64,000 bases of DNA from Candidatus Saccharibacteria bacterium UBA6664 (GCA_002455275.1 DKKO01000005.1:1-64000), one strand, 5' to 3'; positions 49,328 to 58,028 are shown, counted from the stretch's first letter. A program made the numbers and translations. The notes: generated by a model from the letters alone, not told the origin.

Positions 49328-51166
49328 ATGAACGAAGACCAACTCTATGCAATGCGACACAGCCTTGCGCATATTACCGCTCAGGCGGTACAACACTTGT
49401 GGCCTGAGGCCAAATTTGGCGTCGGACCAGTTGTTGAAAATGGCTTTTACTACGATATTGACCTTGGAGACGTAAAGATTTCTGAAGACGATTTCAAGAA
49501 AATCGAAAAGGAAATGCGTGCCATCATAAACAAAGATTACCCCTTTGAGCGAACCGAAAAGCCAATTGACGAAGCACTTACTTGGGCAAAAGACGCTAAG
49601 CAACCGTATAAAGTTGAGCTGCTTAACGATCTAAAACGTGAAGGAACAACACTGGCGAGCGAGCTAGATGCCGCCATGATGGGAATGGAACTTCCGGCCG
49701 GAATTGGTGGCTCACCACATGTTGAGTTAAAGAGTGTGGTGGACGTATCATTTTACACAGACGGCGACTTTACTGATCTTTGCCGAGGCCCTCATGCAGA
49801 AAGCACGGGTAAAGTAGGGGCATTTAAACTAATGCGCGTCGCCGGTGCGTATTGGCGCGGTAACGAAAAAAACCCTCAGATGCAGCGATTGTACGGTGTC
49901 GCCTTTGCGACTCAAGAAGAGCTGGATGCGCATTTGACTATGCTTGAAGAGGCAAAAAAACGCGATCACCGTAAGCTCGGTAAAGAGCTCGATTTATATA
50001 CCACCTCAAATCTTGTTGGGTCTGGTCTACCTATGTTTACTCCACGAGGTACAGTCCTGCGCGATAAGGCAGCAGCCTTATCTAACCAGTTGCGTGAACA
50101 GCGTGGATTCCAAAAAGTATGGACACCACACATTACGAAAAAGGAACTCTACGAGGCTTCAGGTCACTGGGCAAAGTTTGGCGACGAGCTATTTTTGGTA
50201 AAGAGTCAGGAAACAAGTGACGAGATGGCTCTAAAACCTATGAACTGCCCACACCACACCCAAATATTCGCGAGTCAACCACGTAGCTACAAAGACATGC
50301 CTTTGCGTTTTCTAGAAACCACCACCGACTACCGTGATGAAAAAACAGGTGAATTGGGTGGTCTGAACCGAGTCCGTTCACTTACACAGGATGACAGCCA
50401 TGTTTTTTGTCGCCCTGATCAGATTGAAGAAGAAGTAAATGGCCTGATGGCAAGTGCAAACGAGTTGTACGCAGGCTTAGGTATGAAGTTGCGGGTAAGA
50501 CTAAGCTATCGCGATAACAGCGATGCTTACTTGGGAGACCAGTCGCTATGGGAGTCTGCTCAGCAGCAACTGAAGGCTGCAGTTGTGGCAAACAAGATTG
50601 AATTTTTCGAGCAAGAAGGTGAAGCGGCATTTTATGGTCCAAAAATTGATTTCATGGCAACAGATGCTATAGGCCGAGAGCACCAGCTCGCAACCGTGCA
50701 ACTAGACTTCGTGCAACCTGAACGATTCGGGCTAGAATACGCCGGCAGTGACGGATCGATGGAACGACCAGTTATGGTACACTCTGCGCTATTGGGTTCA
50801 ATCGAGCGATTCCTTAGCGTATTTATTGAGCACACTGGTGGTTGGTTCCCATTTTGGATTGCACCTGAGCAAGTTCGAATCCTAACGATAAACGACACAG
50901 TGCTTGATTATGTTAACGAAATTACAACGGTACTCTCTGATACAGTCAGCATGAAACCGGTAAAATATAACGAAGTACGTTTTACAACAGATGATCGAAA
51001 TGAAAGCCTTGGCAAGAAGATTCGAGAGGCGACTGCCATGAAGATTCCGGTGCAGCTGATTGTTGGTCCAAAAGACAAAGAGTCTCGAGAGGTAAGTGTA
51101 CGGACTCAAGCTGGTGAAGAGAAAGTAGGTCTAGATAGGCTAGAGGAATACTTAAAGGCACTGTAG
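49328..51166 (+). CDS. thrS: Threonyl-tRNA synthetase without TGS domain
   Basis: A 612-residue class II synthetase that charges tRNA-Thr. It begins directly at the editing domain (AMRHSLAHITAQAVQHLWPE with the HxxxH motif) and so lacks the N-terminal TGS domain of the E. coli enzyme. The SAD editing part continues FTDLCRGPHAESTGKVGAFK. Class II motifs 2 and 3 are visible (LRFLETTTDYRDEKTGELGG region and HSALLGSIERFL). The C-terminal anticodon domain is intact. AAAAGGAGG precedes ATG. Regulated by the T-box just upstream. Confidence 0.95.
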   Translation: MNEDQLYAMRHSLAHITAQAVQHLWPEAKFGVGPVVENGFYYDIDLGDVKISEDDFKKIEKEMRAIINKDYPFERTEKPIDEALTWAKDAKQPYKVELLNDLKREGTTLASELDAAMMGMELPAGIGGSPHVELKSVVDVSFYTDGDFTDLCRGPHAESTGKVGAFKLMRVAGAYWRGNEKNPQMQRLYGVAFATQEELDAHLTMLEEAKKRDHRKLGKELDLYTTSNLVGSGLPMFTPRGTVLRDKAAALSNQLREQRGFQKVWTPHITKKELYEASGHWAKFGDELFLVKSQETSDEMALKPMNCPHHTQIFASQPRSYKDMPLRFLETTTDYRDEKTGELGGLNRVRSLTQDDSHVFCRPDQIEEEVNGLMASANELYAGLGMKLRVRLSYRDNSDAYLGDQSLWESAQQQLKAAVVANKIEFFEQEGEAAFYGPKIDFMATDAIGREHQLATVQLDFVQPERFGLEYAGSDGSMERPVMVHSALLGSIERFLSVFIEHTGGWFPFWIAPEQVRILTINDTVLDYVNEITTVLSDTVSMKPVKYNEVRFTTDDRNESLGKKIREATAMKIPVQLIVGPKDKESREVSVRTQAGEEKVGLDRLEEYLKAL

Positions 51167-51774
51167 TGACTGCAAAACCCGTTATTGCAATTGATGTTGA
51201 TGATGTATTGGCTCAACACGCTGAGTCATTTGTTGAGTACAGCAACCAAAAATGGGGCACGTCACTAACCGTAGATGACTACGATGAACACTGGGCAAAG
51301 GTATGGCAAGTAGATATAGCTGAAGCTTTGCGACGTCGTGATGAGTTCGTGAATTCCAAAGTACATGACAACTTTATAGCTCATACAGATTCGGATACGG
51401 CTTTAAAGTTATTGGCTGAAAGCTTTGAACTTCGTATTGTAACTTCCCGTTTACTCTCGATGAAAGAAGGCACACTAGAATGGATTGAACAAGCCTACCC
51501 AGGTGTGTTTAGCGAAGACCGCATACACTTTGCGGGCATTTGGGATAAGTTAGAGTCACATTCTCATGCTATGACAAAGACTGATGTGCTAAAGCAAATC
51601 GGGGCTTCGTACCTTATAGACGACCAGTTAAAGCACTGCTATGCAGCCAGCGAGGCAGGCGTTCAGGCTATCCTGTTTGGTGATTATGGTTGGAACCAGG
51701 CGAGTAGCCTTCCAAAAGACATAACCAGGTGTAGAGATTGGGCTGCGATACTAGAGTACTTTCATGACAAGTAA
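51166..51774 (+). CDS. HAD-superfamily hydrolase (5'-nucleotidase-like)
   Basis: A 202-residue phosphatase. Motif I is IAIDVDDVLAQHAESF at residues 7-22, with both Asp residues; motif II RIVTSRLLSMKEGT; motif III/IV region SYLIDDQLKHCYAASEAGV. It may dephosphorylate a nucleotide or other small phosphate. It starts at GTG, overlapping the thrS stop by one base, and runs into the next gene by 11 bases. Confidence 0.75.
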   Translation: MTAKPVIAIDVDDVLAQHAESFVEYSNQKWGTSLTVDDYDEHWAKVWQVDIAEALRRRDEFVNSKVHDNFIAHTDSDTALKLLAESFELRIVTSRLLSMKEGTLEWIEQAYPGVFSEDRIHFAGIWDKLESHSHAMTKTDVLKQIGASYLIDDQLKHCYAASEAGVQAILFGDYGWNQASSLPKDITRCRDWAAILEYFHDK

Positions 51775-52072
51775 CATTAACTTTAAACAAACGGTGTATA
51801 AGATAGTAGCAAGTATCCCTGAAGGTCGCGTGATGACCTATGGTGATATCGCAGCGCTAGCAGGCCATCCGTACGCAGCGCGTCAAGTGGGTGGATTGGC
51901 TCATTTCGGACCTTCAGACCTGCCATGGCACAGAGTGGTAAATAGAAATGGCGACTGCGCAAGTGGTTACTATGGAGGTAAAGAAGGTCATAAGCAAACG
52001 CTTGAGCAAGAAGGCTTCAAGCTTAAAGAGTACAGAATTGTTGATTTTAAGGAGCGCAGATGGCTTCCGTAA
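51764..52072 (+). CDS. Alkyltransferase-like protein (ATL)
   Basis: A 102-residue protein of the MGMT/Ada C-terminal fold. The helix-turn-helix PEGRVMTYGDIAALAGHPYAARQVGG is conserved, but the active-site PCHR reads PWHR (residues 53-56 region, LPWHRVVNRNG), so it cannot take an alkyl group onto cysteine. ATL proteins bind O6-alkylguanine and pass the damage to nucleotide excision repair. Normal ATL length. It overlaps miaA by 13 bases. Confidence 0.92.
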   Translation: MTSNINFKQTVYKIVASIPEGRVMTYGDIAALAGHPYAARQVGGLAHFGPSDLPWHRVVNRNGDCASGYYGGKEGHKQTLEQEGFKLKEYRIVDFKERRWLP

Positions 52073-52944
52073 GTGATAATCAACAGCCACTGCTCGTAAT
52101 TGTCGGATCAACCGCCAGCGGCAAGACTGGTCTAGCGATTGAGGTAGCCAAGCTATTCGGTGGTGAGGTCATCTGTGCAGATTCAAGGACGATTTATAAG
52201 GGTATGGATGTCGGCACAGCCAAACCCACAGAGGAAGAACAACAGGCAGTGCCTCATTGGGGGTTAGATTTGGTGGAGCCTTCCGAGGACTTTAGTGCGG
52301 CTGACTTTAAGCGATATGCTTTAGATAAAGTCGAGGAGATACGAGTGAGGGGAAACCTCCCGATAATTACTGGGGGAACAGGGCTCTATATCGATGCGAT
52401 ACTGTTTGACTATCAGTTTGGTCCAAGGGTCGACGCCGGCAACAGGAAGCGGCTCGAAGCAATGGAATTGGATGAACTATATCAGTATTGTGCAGACAAC
52501 AACATTAAATTACCAGAAAATTACAAAAACAAACGCTACGTGATTCGAGCGATTGAGAAAAAAAACATAAGCACCACGAGAAAAAACGAACCAATAGACA
52601 ATACTATAGTAGTTGGAATAACAACAGAAAATGAAGAATTACGCAGACGAATCGAAGACAGGTTTGAACACATGCTTAAGCACGATGTTGTTTCGGAGGC
52701 TACTATGTTGGGCAAAAAATACGGCTGGGACAACCAAGCAATGACAGGAAATATATATCCTTTGATTAGGCTGTATCTAAAAAAAGAGATTACCTTGAGT
52801 GAACTTAGAGATAAATTTACAACACTTGATTGGCAACTTGCTAAACGTCAACGAACTTGGTTGAAGCGAAATCCTTACGTACACTGGGTGTCCTTAACAG
52901 AGGCGCTATCCACCATCCGAACCCTGCTCGCGCATGAGCAATAA
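52060..52944 (+). CDS. miaA: tRNA dimethylallyltransferase
   Basis: A 294-residue enzyme that adds a dimethylallyl group to A37 of tRNAs reading UNN codons. P-loop GSTASGKTGLAIEVAK at 17-32; substrate loop CADSRTIYKGMDVGTAKPT; ITGGTGLYIDAILFDY follows. The tRNA-binding insertion and C-terminal QRTWLKRNPYVHWV are typical. Slightly shorter than E. coli MiaA, normal for Gram-positives. Start overlaps the ATL gene. Confidence 0.95.
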   Translation: MASVSDNQQPLLVIVGSTASGKTGLAIEVAKLFGGEVICADSRTIYKGMDVGTAKPTEEEQQAVPHWGLDLVEPSEDFSAADFKRYALDKVEEIRVRGNLPIITGGTGLYIDAILFDYQFGPRVDAGNRKRLEAMELDELYQYCADNNIKLPENYKNKRYVIRAIEKKNISTTRKNEPIDNTIVVGITTENEELRRRIEDRFEHMLKHDVVSEATMLGKKYGWDNQAMTGNIYPLIRLYLKKEITLSELRDKFTTLDWQLAKRQRTWLKRNPYVHWVSLTEALSTIRTLLAHEQ

Positions 52945-52982
52945 ATGTGCTATCATAAAGCAAGAAAGTTATTCGGTAGGGT

Positions 52983-53585
52983 ATGATTGACGCACTATTT
53001 GGCTCAAAGACGCGCATAAAATTGCTTCACCTGTTTTTAAACAATCCAGGTAAATCTTTTTATGTTCGTGAGATAACCCGACTGATCGATGAGCAAATCA
53101 ACTCTGTTCGTCGTGAACTCTCAAATATGCTTAACGTAGGTATTATCAAAAGTGACAGCGCTGATAACAAACTGTACTACGAAGTAAATCAGCGTTACGA
53201 GCACTATGTGCCACTAAGGGCGATATTTGCGGATGAAGTTGTGGCGAGTGAGCCAATTGCTCAGACCCAACCATCAACACTAGACTGGCAAGCAAAGCTA
53301 GATGAGCTAGGTAGTATCAAGCTGGCTGCCTTATCCGGAGTATTTGTTCAAAATTCTGGTAGTAGCGTGGATTTGCTACTTGTGGGTACTCCTGCGCCGG
53401 CAAAACTTCGTGCGTTTATAAAGGCACTTGAGAAGAAAGAGGGCAGAGAAATTAACTACAGTGTGATGCCATATGATGAGTTTTACTATCGCTTGAGTAT
53501 TCGTGATAAATTTATAACAGAACTAATAGCGAGCAAACATACATTGCTGCGCGACGAAGAACACGTGCTGACAAGACAGAAATAG
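52983..53585 (+). CDS. Winged-helix regulator with nucleotidyltransferase-like domain
   Basis: A 200-residue protein. Residues 1-75 form a winged helix (FGSKTRIKLLHLFLNNPGKS and VREITRLIDEQINSVRRELS). The second half resembles the nucleotidyltransferase-like domain of archaeal/CPR HTH-NTase regulators (VDLLLVGTPAPAKLRAFIKA, YSVMPYDEFYYRLSIRDKF), without the catalytic GSxxxGxxxxxSDxD signature. It may be a DNA-binding regulator with a nucleotide sensor. A TGC-extended TATCAT lies about 28 bases upstream. Confidence 0.65.
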   Translation: MIDALFGSKTRIKLLHLFLNNPGKSFYVREITRLIDEQINSVRRELSNMLNVGIIKSDSADNKLYYEVNQRYEHYVPLRAIFADEVVASEPIAQTQPSTLDWQAKLDELGSIKLAALSGVFVQNSGSSVDLLLVGTPAPAKLRAFIKALEKKEGREINYSVMPYDEFYYRLSIRDKFITELIASKHTLLRDEEHVLTRQK

Positions 53586-53592
53586 GAGGAAT

Positions 53593-54231
53593 ATGTTCGA
53601 TATTGAGTATAAAGGCGGTAACACCGTTACGATAACAACGAAAAAAAGCAAATTGGTTACTGACCCAAAGCTTAGTTTGGTTGGGCTTAAAGACCTTGAT
53701 ACTAAAGGGGCAGTACAGCTTGCTACAGAAGCTCGATTCGTAACAGCCGGTAGCGACACCCTACTAAGTCTGGAAGGCCCTGGTGAATATGAGGTAGGAG
53801 ACTTCTCTATACGCGGAATCGCGGCTGAGCGACACATAGATACAGAGGCAGATCCAAAGATTTCAACTATGTATCGGATTGAAGTTGGTGATGTTCGACT
53901 GGCGCTCATTGGCAACATCAAAGGTAAATTATCAGAGGACCAATTGGAAAGCTTGGGAGTAATAGATCTGGTAATCGTTCCGGTAGGTGGTGGAGGATAC
54001 ACGCTCGACGCTGTGAGCGCCACACATTTAGTGCGTGATATCGATGCGAAACTAGTGATTCCTATACACTACGCAGACAAAGCGTTAAAATATGAGGTTC
54101 CACAAGACGATTTGAGCCTGTTTGTTAGTGAGTTTGGTGGCACGGTAGAGAATGTTGGTACGAAATTTAAGGTAAAATCAGCCAGTAGCTTACCGCTTAC
54201 GCAGACTATTTTTGAACTTCAGCGAAGTTAA
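53593..54231 (+). CDS. Metallo-beta-lactamase-fold protein, UlaG-like, reduced active site
   Basis: A 212-residue protein resembling the UlaG/'L-ascorbate metabolism' branch of the MBL fold: PGEYEVGDFSIRGIAAERH, then VIDLVIVPVGGGGYTLDA and KLVIPIHYADKALKYEVP, where the His of PIHY corresponds to a conserved late ligand. The HxHxDH zinc motif is missing, so catalytic activity is doubtful. Seven bases after the HTH gene, with AGGAGG, and likely cotranscribed. Confidence 0.7.
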   Translation: MFDIEYKGGNTVTITTKKSKLVTDPKLSLVGLKDLDTKGAVQLATEARFVTAGSDTLLSLEGPGEYEVGDFSIRGIAAERHIDTEADPKISTMYRIEVGDVRLALIGNIKGKLSEDQLESLGVIDLVIVPVGGGGYTLDAVSATHLVRDIDAKLVIPIHYADKALKYEVPQDDLSLFVSEFGGTVENVGTKFKVKSASSLPLTQTIFELQRS

Positions 54232-54251
54232 TAGGGTACGAAATGGATAAT

Positions 54252-54278
54252 AAAATCTCCGCGGAGTGCGGAGATTTT
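54252..54278. terminator. Bidirectional terminator between the MBL gene and rpmB
   Basis: AAAATCTCCGC-GGAGT-GCGGAGATTTT with A/T tracts on both sides; overlaps the rpmB stop. Confidence 0.8.
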
Positions 54279-54492
54279 ATTTTGCTGCCTTTACGGCTGG
54301 TTGCAGGAGGCCTTTTTTCTTGAGCGTTCGGATTGCTTGGGTCGACAAGGTCATGGTAACCTTTTGACCGTCTACAACAAACGTTTTCTTTTGAAGATTT
54401 GGCTTAAAGACACGTTTGGTGCGACGCAAAGAGAAGCTCACATTGTGGCCATACTGTTTACCTTTACCGGTCAGTTCACATCGTGCTGCCAT
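54277..54492 (-). CDS. rpmB: 50S ribosomal protein L28 (bL28)
   Basis: A 71-residue rRNA-binding protein: MAARCELTGKGKQYGHNVSF at the start and the basic RRTKRVFKPNLQKKTF segment. The start at 54492 was preferred over one eight codons upstream because GGATG precedes it and the family begins MAARC or similar. Zinc-type cysteines are not present (single Cys5). Confidence 0.94.
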   Translation of the reverse strand: MAARCELTGKGKQYGHNVSFSLRRTKRVFKPNLQKKTFVVDGQKVTMTLSTQAIRTLKKKGLLQPAVKAAK

Positions 54493-54578
54493 AATTAATA
54501 CATCCTTTTTGGTCAATCTGTACCATTTTAGCGGTTTTTATAAGATTAGTCAAGGTGTAAGAGCTGCTTACGATACGA

Positions 54579-54584
54579 TATACT
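54579..54584 (+). promoter_or_regulatory. -10 box of the M50 gene (leaderless type)
   Basis: TATACT eight bases before ATG; no Shine-Dalgarno sequence. Confidence 0.5.
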
Positions 54585-54592
54585 AAAAGAGT

Positions 54593-55222
54593 ATGGACAT
54601 TACTTATTTGATGATTGTGCTTGTCGTGATTTTGTTTTCAATGACATTACACGAAGCAATGCACGGATTCATGAGTTATTGGCTTGGAGACGACACCGCT
54701 AAACTGCAGGGTCGCCTGACATTAAACCCAATAAAGCATATTGATCCGTTTCTGACTATCCTGCTACCACTTATGCTAGCGATAATTGGAGGCCCAATTT
54801 TTGGTGGTGCGAAACCAGTACCGTTCAACCCTTCTCGTTTGCGCTACGACGAGTGGGGCATGGCGTTGGTGGCTGCAGCCGGGCCGTTGACTAATTTTGT
54901 TATTGCCTTTATATTCTACGCTTTTTATGTACTATTACCTCTCGGTGATGGCAATCTTGCAAAACAATTTTTGGAGGCAGGCGTATATGTGAATCTAGGT
55001 TTCTTTGTATTTAACATGTTACCAATACCCCCACTAGACGGCTCGCGAGTAATGTATGCTTTGGCACCTGACTTTGTACGACGTGGTATGGAGGTAATGG
55101 AGCAGTACGGCTTGGTAGTCGTGTTTATTATCGTCATCTTTGGTAGTGCAGTGATTGGTGGCTTCATGCAAGCGGCCATCTATGGCATACTCCAGCTATT
55201 CCAGGCAATTTTTGGACTTTGA
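54593..55222 (+). CDS. Site-2-protease-like membrane metalloprotease (M50)
   Basis: A 209-residue polytopic protein with the zinc motif HEAMHGFMSYWLGDDTAKLQ (HExxH at residues 20-24) inside the first helix and the third ligand region NMLPIPPLDGSRVMYAL (NxxPxPxLDG). Five or six helices. This minimal M50B form, without PDZ domain, is common in Gram-positives and archaea and probably cleaves membrane-bound regulators. Confidence 0.9.
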   Translation: MDITYLMIVLVVILFSMTLHEAMHGFMSYWLGDDTAKLQGRLTLNPIKHIDPFLTILLPLMLAIIGGPIFGGAKPVPFNPSRLRYDEWGMALVAAAGPLTNFVIAFIFYAFYVLLPLGDGNLAKQFLEAGVYVNLGFFVFNMLPIPPLDGSRVMYALAPDFVRRGMEVMEQYGLVVVFIIVIFGSAVIGGFMQAAIYGILQLFQAIFGL

Positions 55223-55397
55223 ATCGGCGCGGGTATATAATAAAAGTAGTCCCAAAGGACGTGACGTAAATGATTTCCTAACGTCATTTGATAGGGAGTT
55301 TATACGTTTCATACTGTGGTATGAGGCAGCAAACACCCACCTTGCATTTACGCGGGGATATATCAAGCGTCGCCTCGTTTGGGACTTTTTGTGTAAC

Positions 55398-55473
55398 CGG
55401 GATGTGGCGCAGTTGGTAGCGCGCACCGCTGGGGGTGGTGAGGCCGCTGGTTCAAGTCCAGTCATCCCGACCA
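55398..55473 (+). tRNA. tRNA-Pro (anticodon GGG)
   Basis: Acceptor CGGGATG with 3' CATCCCG, anticodon loop CTGGGGG giving GGG, T-arm CTGGTTCAAGTCCAG, discriminator A, encoded CCA. Confidence 0.92.
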
Positions 55474-55512
55474 GATGGTATACTTATAGTAAATGATAAT
55501 CACGAGACAAAC

Positions 55513-56403
55513 ATGAAGCAACTAATATCCGTACGAGCTCTCATTCGAAATGACAATAAAACCCTTCTTCTTCGTCGTGCCAACGGCCGAGAATCGATAT
55601 TGGGGAGATATGAGTTGCCTGGAGGCAAACTTGGCTACGGTGAACAGCCAGAGGACGCTCTGGCGCGTTATATAAAAGATGACGCAGGCTTGAACATTCA
55701 AACCGCACAATTATTTGATGTCATTACTTATATTGACCACGATGATAGAGACATTCAGTATACCTTTATCTTATATCTAGTCAGTTTAGGAGAAGGTGGG
55801 AACAAGATTTCACTAAGCGTAAACTATGATCATTATATTTGGAAGACATTGGCAGATGTGCAGCAGTCCGAGCTTACTGAATCTGCTAAACTTTTACTCG
55901 GTATCTCGAGTCAAGACATCAAATCAGCCCCTAAGGGTGAACTAATAGATGCGGGTAATTCTCTAAGCGAGACTAACCCCGACCACGTGATTGTGTACTC
56001 AGATGGCGGCTCAAGAGGTAATCCTGGTCCGTCTGCGAGTGGTTTCGTGATTATGAATGCTGGCGAGGAGGTGGTGCATCAAGGAGGTATGTACCTAGGG
56101 GTGACCACAAATAACCAGGCGGAGTATCACGGTGTACGACTTGGCCTCGAAAAAGCCTTAGAAATGGGTGCCAAAACTGTCGACTTCAAGATGGATAGTC
56201 TGCTGGTGGTTAATCAGCTGAACGGTATATACAAGATTAAAAACCGCGATCTGTGGCCGATTAGCGAACGTATTAAAGATCTTGAGAGGCAATTTGATAA
56301 GGTAACATTTACCCATGTTCGACGCGAGTTTAATCAGCTCGCAGACGGTATGGTAAACAAAATCTTAGATGCTCACGCCAACGGTAGTACCAATACAGTA
56401 TAA
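55513..56403 (+). CDS. Nudix-RNase HI fusion protein
   Basis: A 296-residue two-domain protein. Residues 1-135 are a Nudix-like domain: GRYELPGGKLGYGE leads into the box G38-x5-E44-x7-R52, but the following RExxxEE reads RYIKDD, so metal ligands are altered. Residues 158-290 are RNase HI with all four acids: Asp164 in VYSDGGSRGNPGP, Glu204 in NNQAEYHG, Asp228 in MDSLLVVNQL and Asp278 in NQLADGMVN. It should remove RNA from RNA-DNA hybrids; the Nudix part may be a binding module. Start at 55513 is by homology of the MKQLISVRALI opening; no clear ribosome site. Confidence 0.82.
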   Translation: MKQLISVRALIRNDNKTLLLRRANGRESILGRYELPGGKLGYGEQPEDALARYIKDDAGLNIQTAQLFDVITYIDHDDRDIQYTFILYLVSLGEGGNKISLSVNYDHYIWKTLADVQQSELTESAKLLLGISSQDIKSAPKGELIDAGNSLSETNPDHVIVYSDGGSRGNPGPSASGFVIMNAGEEVVHQGGMYLGVTTNNQAEYHGVRLGLEKALEMGAKTVDFKMDSLLVVNQLNGIYKIKNRDLWPISERIKDLERQFDKVTFTHVRREFNQLADGMVNKILDAHANGSTNTV

Positions 56404-56404
56404 T
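56399..56404 (+). promoter_or_regulatory. -10 box of rnpB
   Basis: TATAAT overlapping the stop of the RNase H fusion gene, seven bases before the RNA start. Confidence 0.6.
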
Positions 56405-56410
56405 AGAGAA

Positions 56411-56741
56411 GCAGCCTGGTGAGCGATCGCTGGCATCTTATGGTGCGAGAGGAAAGTCCGGGCAGTATAGAGCAAGACAGTTGCTAACGGCAACCGAGGG
56501 AAACCTTAGGGAAAGTGCCACAGAAACGAAACCGCCTCATTTGAGGTAAGGATGAAACGAGTAGTGTAAGAGACTACAGCGACGTACGGTGACGTACGAA
56601 GGAGGTAAACCCTGTCTACTGCAAGGAGGATTTCACTAAAAGGTTGCTCGCCTGAGGTCCGATAACCGCTTGAGCTGCGTGGTAACGCGTAGACTAGATA
56701 GATGATCGTTCTCGACAGAACCCGGCTTACAGCTGGGCTGC
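56411..56741 (+). ncRNA. rnpB: RNase P RNA, bacterial type A
   Basis: The catalytic RNA that trims tRNA 5' leaders. P1 is GCAGCC/GGCTGC; conserved region CR-I GAGAGGAAAGTCCGGGC is at about 56447, the AGAAACGAAACCGCC-type segment follows, and CR-V has AGATAGATGATCG and ACAGAACCCGGCTTA near the 3' end. About 331 nucleotides. Confidence 0.96.
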
Positions 56742-56752
56742 GCATAGTATGA

Positions 56753-56780
56753 GGAGGGGCACGCCCCTCCGATTGCTTTT
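56753..56780 (+). terminator. Terminator of rnpB
   Basis: GGAGGGGC-AC-GCCCCTCC followed by GATTGCTTTT. Confidence 0.8.
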
Positions 56781-56837
56781 GAGGTTAACTCAAAAAATCA
56801 TCTCCACCCCCTAAATCTCGACTTTCGTCTCGTAAAA

Positions 56838-56861
56838 ACACTCCTTCAAACGAAGGAGTGT
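56838..56861 (-). terminator. Terminator of the infC-rpmI-rplT operon
   Basis: ACACTCCTTC/GAAGGAGTGT stem with a GTTT loop, then TTTTTACG on the minus strand. Confidence 0.8.
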
Positions 56862-56881
56862 CTTGGTAGTTCGAATTCTAT

Positions 56882-57223
56882 CTACTTAACTTGCTTTACG
56901 ATAGCTGAGAAGGCTTTTGGCTCATTTACCGCTAGTTCTGCAAGTACTTTGCGGTCAAGTTCGACGTTAGCCTTCTTTAGGGCATTAATCAGTTGACCAT
57001 AAGTAGTGCCGTTTTCACGGGCTGCCGCGTTGATACGGCTAATCCACAGCTGACGAAAGTCGCGTTTGCGGTTTCGACGGTCGCGGTATGCGTATTGAAG
57101 GGCACGAATAACACCTTGCTTCGCTAATCTGAAGCTTCGGGTACGGTTGTGCTGCATGCCTTTAGCAGCTTTTAAAATTTTCTTGTGCTTTGCGCGTGCA
57201 GGGACGCCTCGTTTTACTCGCAT
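56882..57223 (-). CDS. rplT: 50S ribosomal protein L20 (bL20)
   Basis: A 113-residue protein essential for early 50S assembly: [20 protein letters not shown] at the start, then the conserved [20 protein letters not shown]. In many bacteria L20 represses this operon by binding upstream of rpmI; no obvious pseudoknot was identified here. Last gene of infC-rpmI-rplT. Confidence 0.96.
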   Translation of the reverse strand: MRVKRGVPARAKHKKILKAAKGMQHNRTRSFRLAKQGVIRALQYAYRDRRNRKRDFRQLWISRINAAARENGTTYGQLINALKKANVELDRKVLAELAVNEPKAFSAIVKQVK

Positions 57224-57225
57224 TA

Positions 57226-57420
57226 CTAAACTCCTAGGGCTCGTTTAATGTTCTTAGCCATGGCGCCGGTTACTTCACCAGTGGTGTTGATAGCGCGTTT
57301 GCGGCTTTTACTTTTCTTGGCTAACAGGTGACCACCTGATGCGCGCTGTCGAGTGATTTTACCACTACCAGTAATCTTTACTCGCTTTGCGGTGCCTTTG
57401 TGGGTTTTCATCTTTGGCAT
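57226..57420 (-). CDS. rpmI: 50S ribosomal protein L35 (bL35)
   Basis: A 64-residue basic protein: [20 protein letters not shown] and [12 protein letters not shown]. The ATG overlaps the infC stop by one base, and the stop is two bases from rplT. Translational coupling is likely. Confidence 0.95.
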   Translation of the reverse strand: MPKMKTHKGTAKRVKITGSGKITRQRASGGHLLAKKSKSRKRAINTTGEVTGAMAKNIKRALGV

Positions 57421-57926
57421 TACTTGCTCCTTACTACTATGCTGAGGTTTCGGCCAGCCATTTGTGGCTGCTGTTCAACCACTGCATCATTCTCTAGCTG
57501 CCCAACAATTCGATCTATAAGCTCGTATCCGAGCTCTTTGTGCGCCATTTCGCGTCCACGGTAGAAAATTTGAATTCGTACCTTGTGGCCTTCAGATAGA
57601 AAGCCACGAATCTTTCGAAGCTTAATCTCAAGATCTCCACTGCCTATCTTGAGCCCAAACCTCATTTGCTTTAGTTCACTTTGTCGCGAATTTTTGCGAT
57701 TCTTCTGTTGCTCCTTCATCTTTTGATACTGGTACTTACCCCAGTCGATGATTTTTGCTACAGGTGGATCTGCATTGGGTGAGATTTCTACAAGGTCTAC
57801 ACCCGCTTCTTCCGCTCTGGCGAGAGCCTCGTTTCGGGGGAGGATACCAAGTTGTTCCCCGCTTGACCCGATAACGCGCAGCTCTGGTGCACGAATAGCG
57901 TCATTGATACGGATGGGTTGACTGAT
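57420..57926 (-). CDS. infC: Translation initiation factor IF-3, predicted AUC start
   Basis: A 168-residue factor that keeps subunits apart and checks start codons. The N-domain reads ISQPIRINDAIRAPELRVIG and the linker-to-C-domain KQMRFGLKIGSGDLEIKLRK; both domains are complete. No in-frame ATG, GTG or TTG lies between an upstream TAA and the conserved IRINDAIR. GGAG is seven bases before ATC at 57926-57924. An ATG at 57719 would remove the whole N-domain. Rare AUU/AUC starts on infC let IF-3 repress its own translation in other bacteria; the same is inferred here. Confidence 0.88.
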   Translation of the reverse strand: MSQPIRINDAIRAPELRVIGSSGEQLGILPRNEALARAEEAGVDLVEISPNADPPVAKIIDWGKYQYQKMKEQQKNRKNSRQSELKQMRFGLKIGSGDLEIKLRKIRGFLSEGHKVRIQIFYRGREMAHKELGYELIDRIVGQLENDAVVEQQPQMAGRNLSIVVRSK

Positions 57927-57998
57927 TGTAGATCTCCTTTTTGCTTAGAGTTGATGCGCTGGCTAACTACCGTTACCAATACGTTTAACTCGTAAGCT

Positions 57999-58028
57999 AT
58001 TTTATCACAGATGACAAGGTATTTTCAA
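57999..58028 (-). promoter_or_regulatory. Promoter of infC-rpmI-rplT
   Basis: Minus-strand TTGAAA, 18-base spacer, TAAAAT, overlapping the yifB stop. Leader of about 65 bases. Confidence 0.6.

Noticed and set aside
57420..57719. IF-3 starting at the internal ATG 57719 (99 residues)
   Set aside because: It would delete the whole N-terminal domain, whose sequence is intact upstream in the same frame with a ribosome site before an ATC codon.
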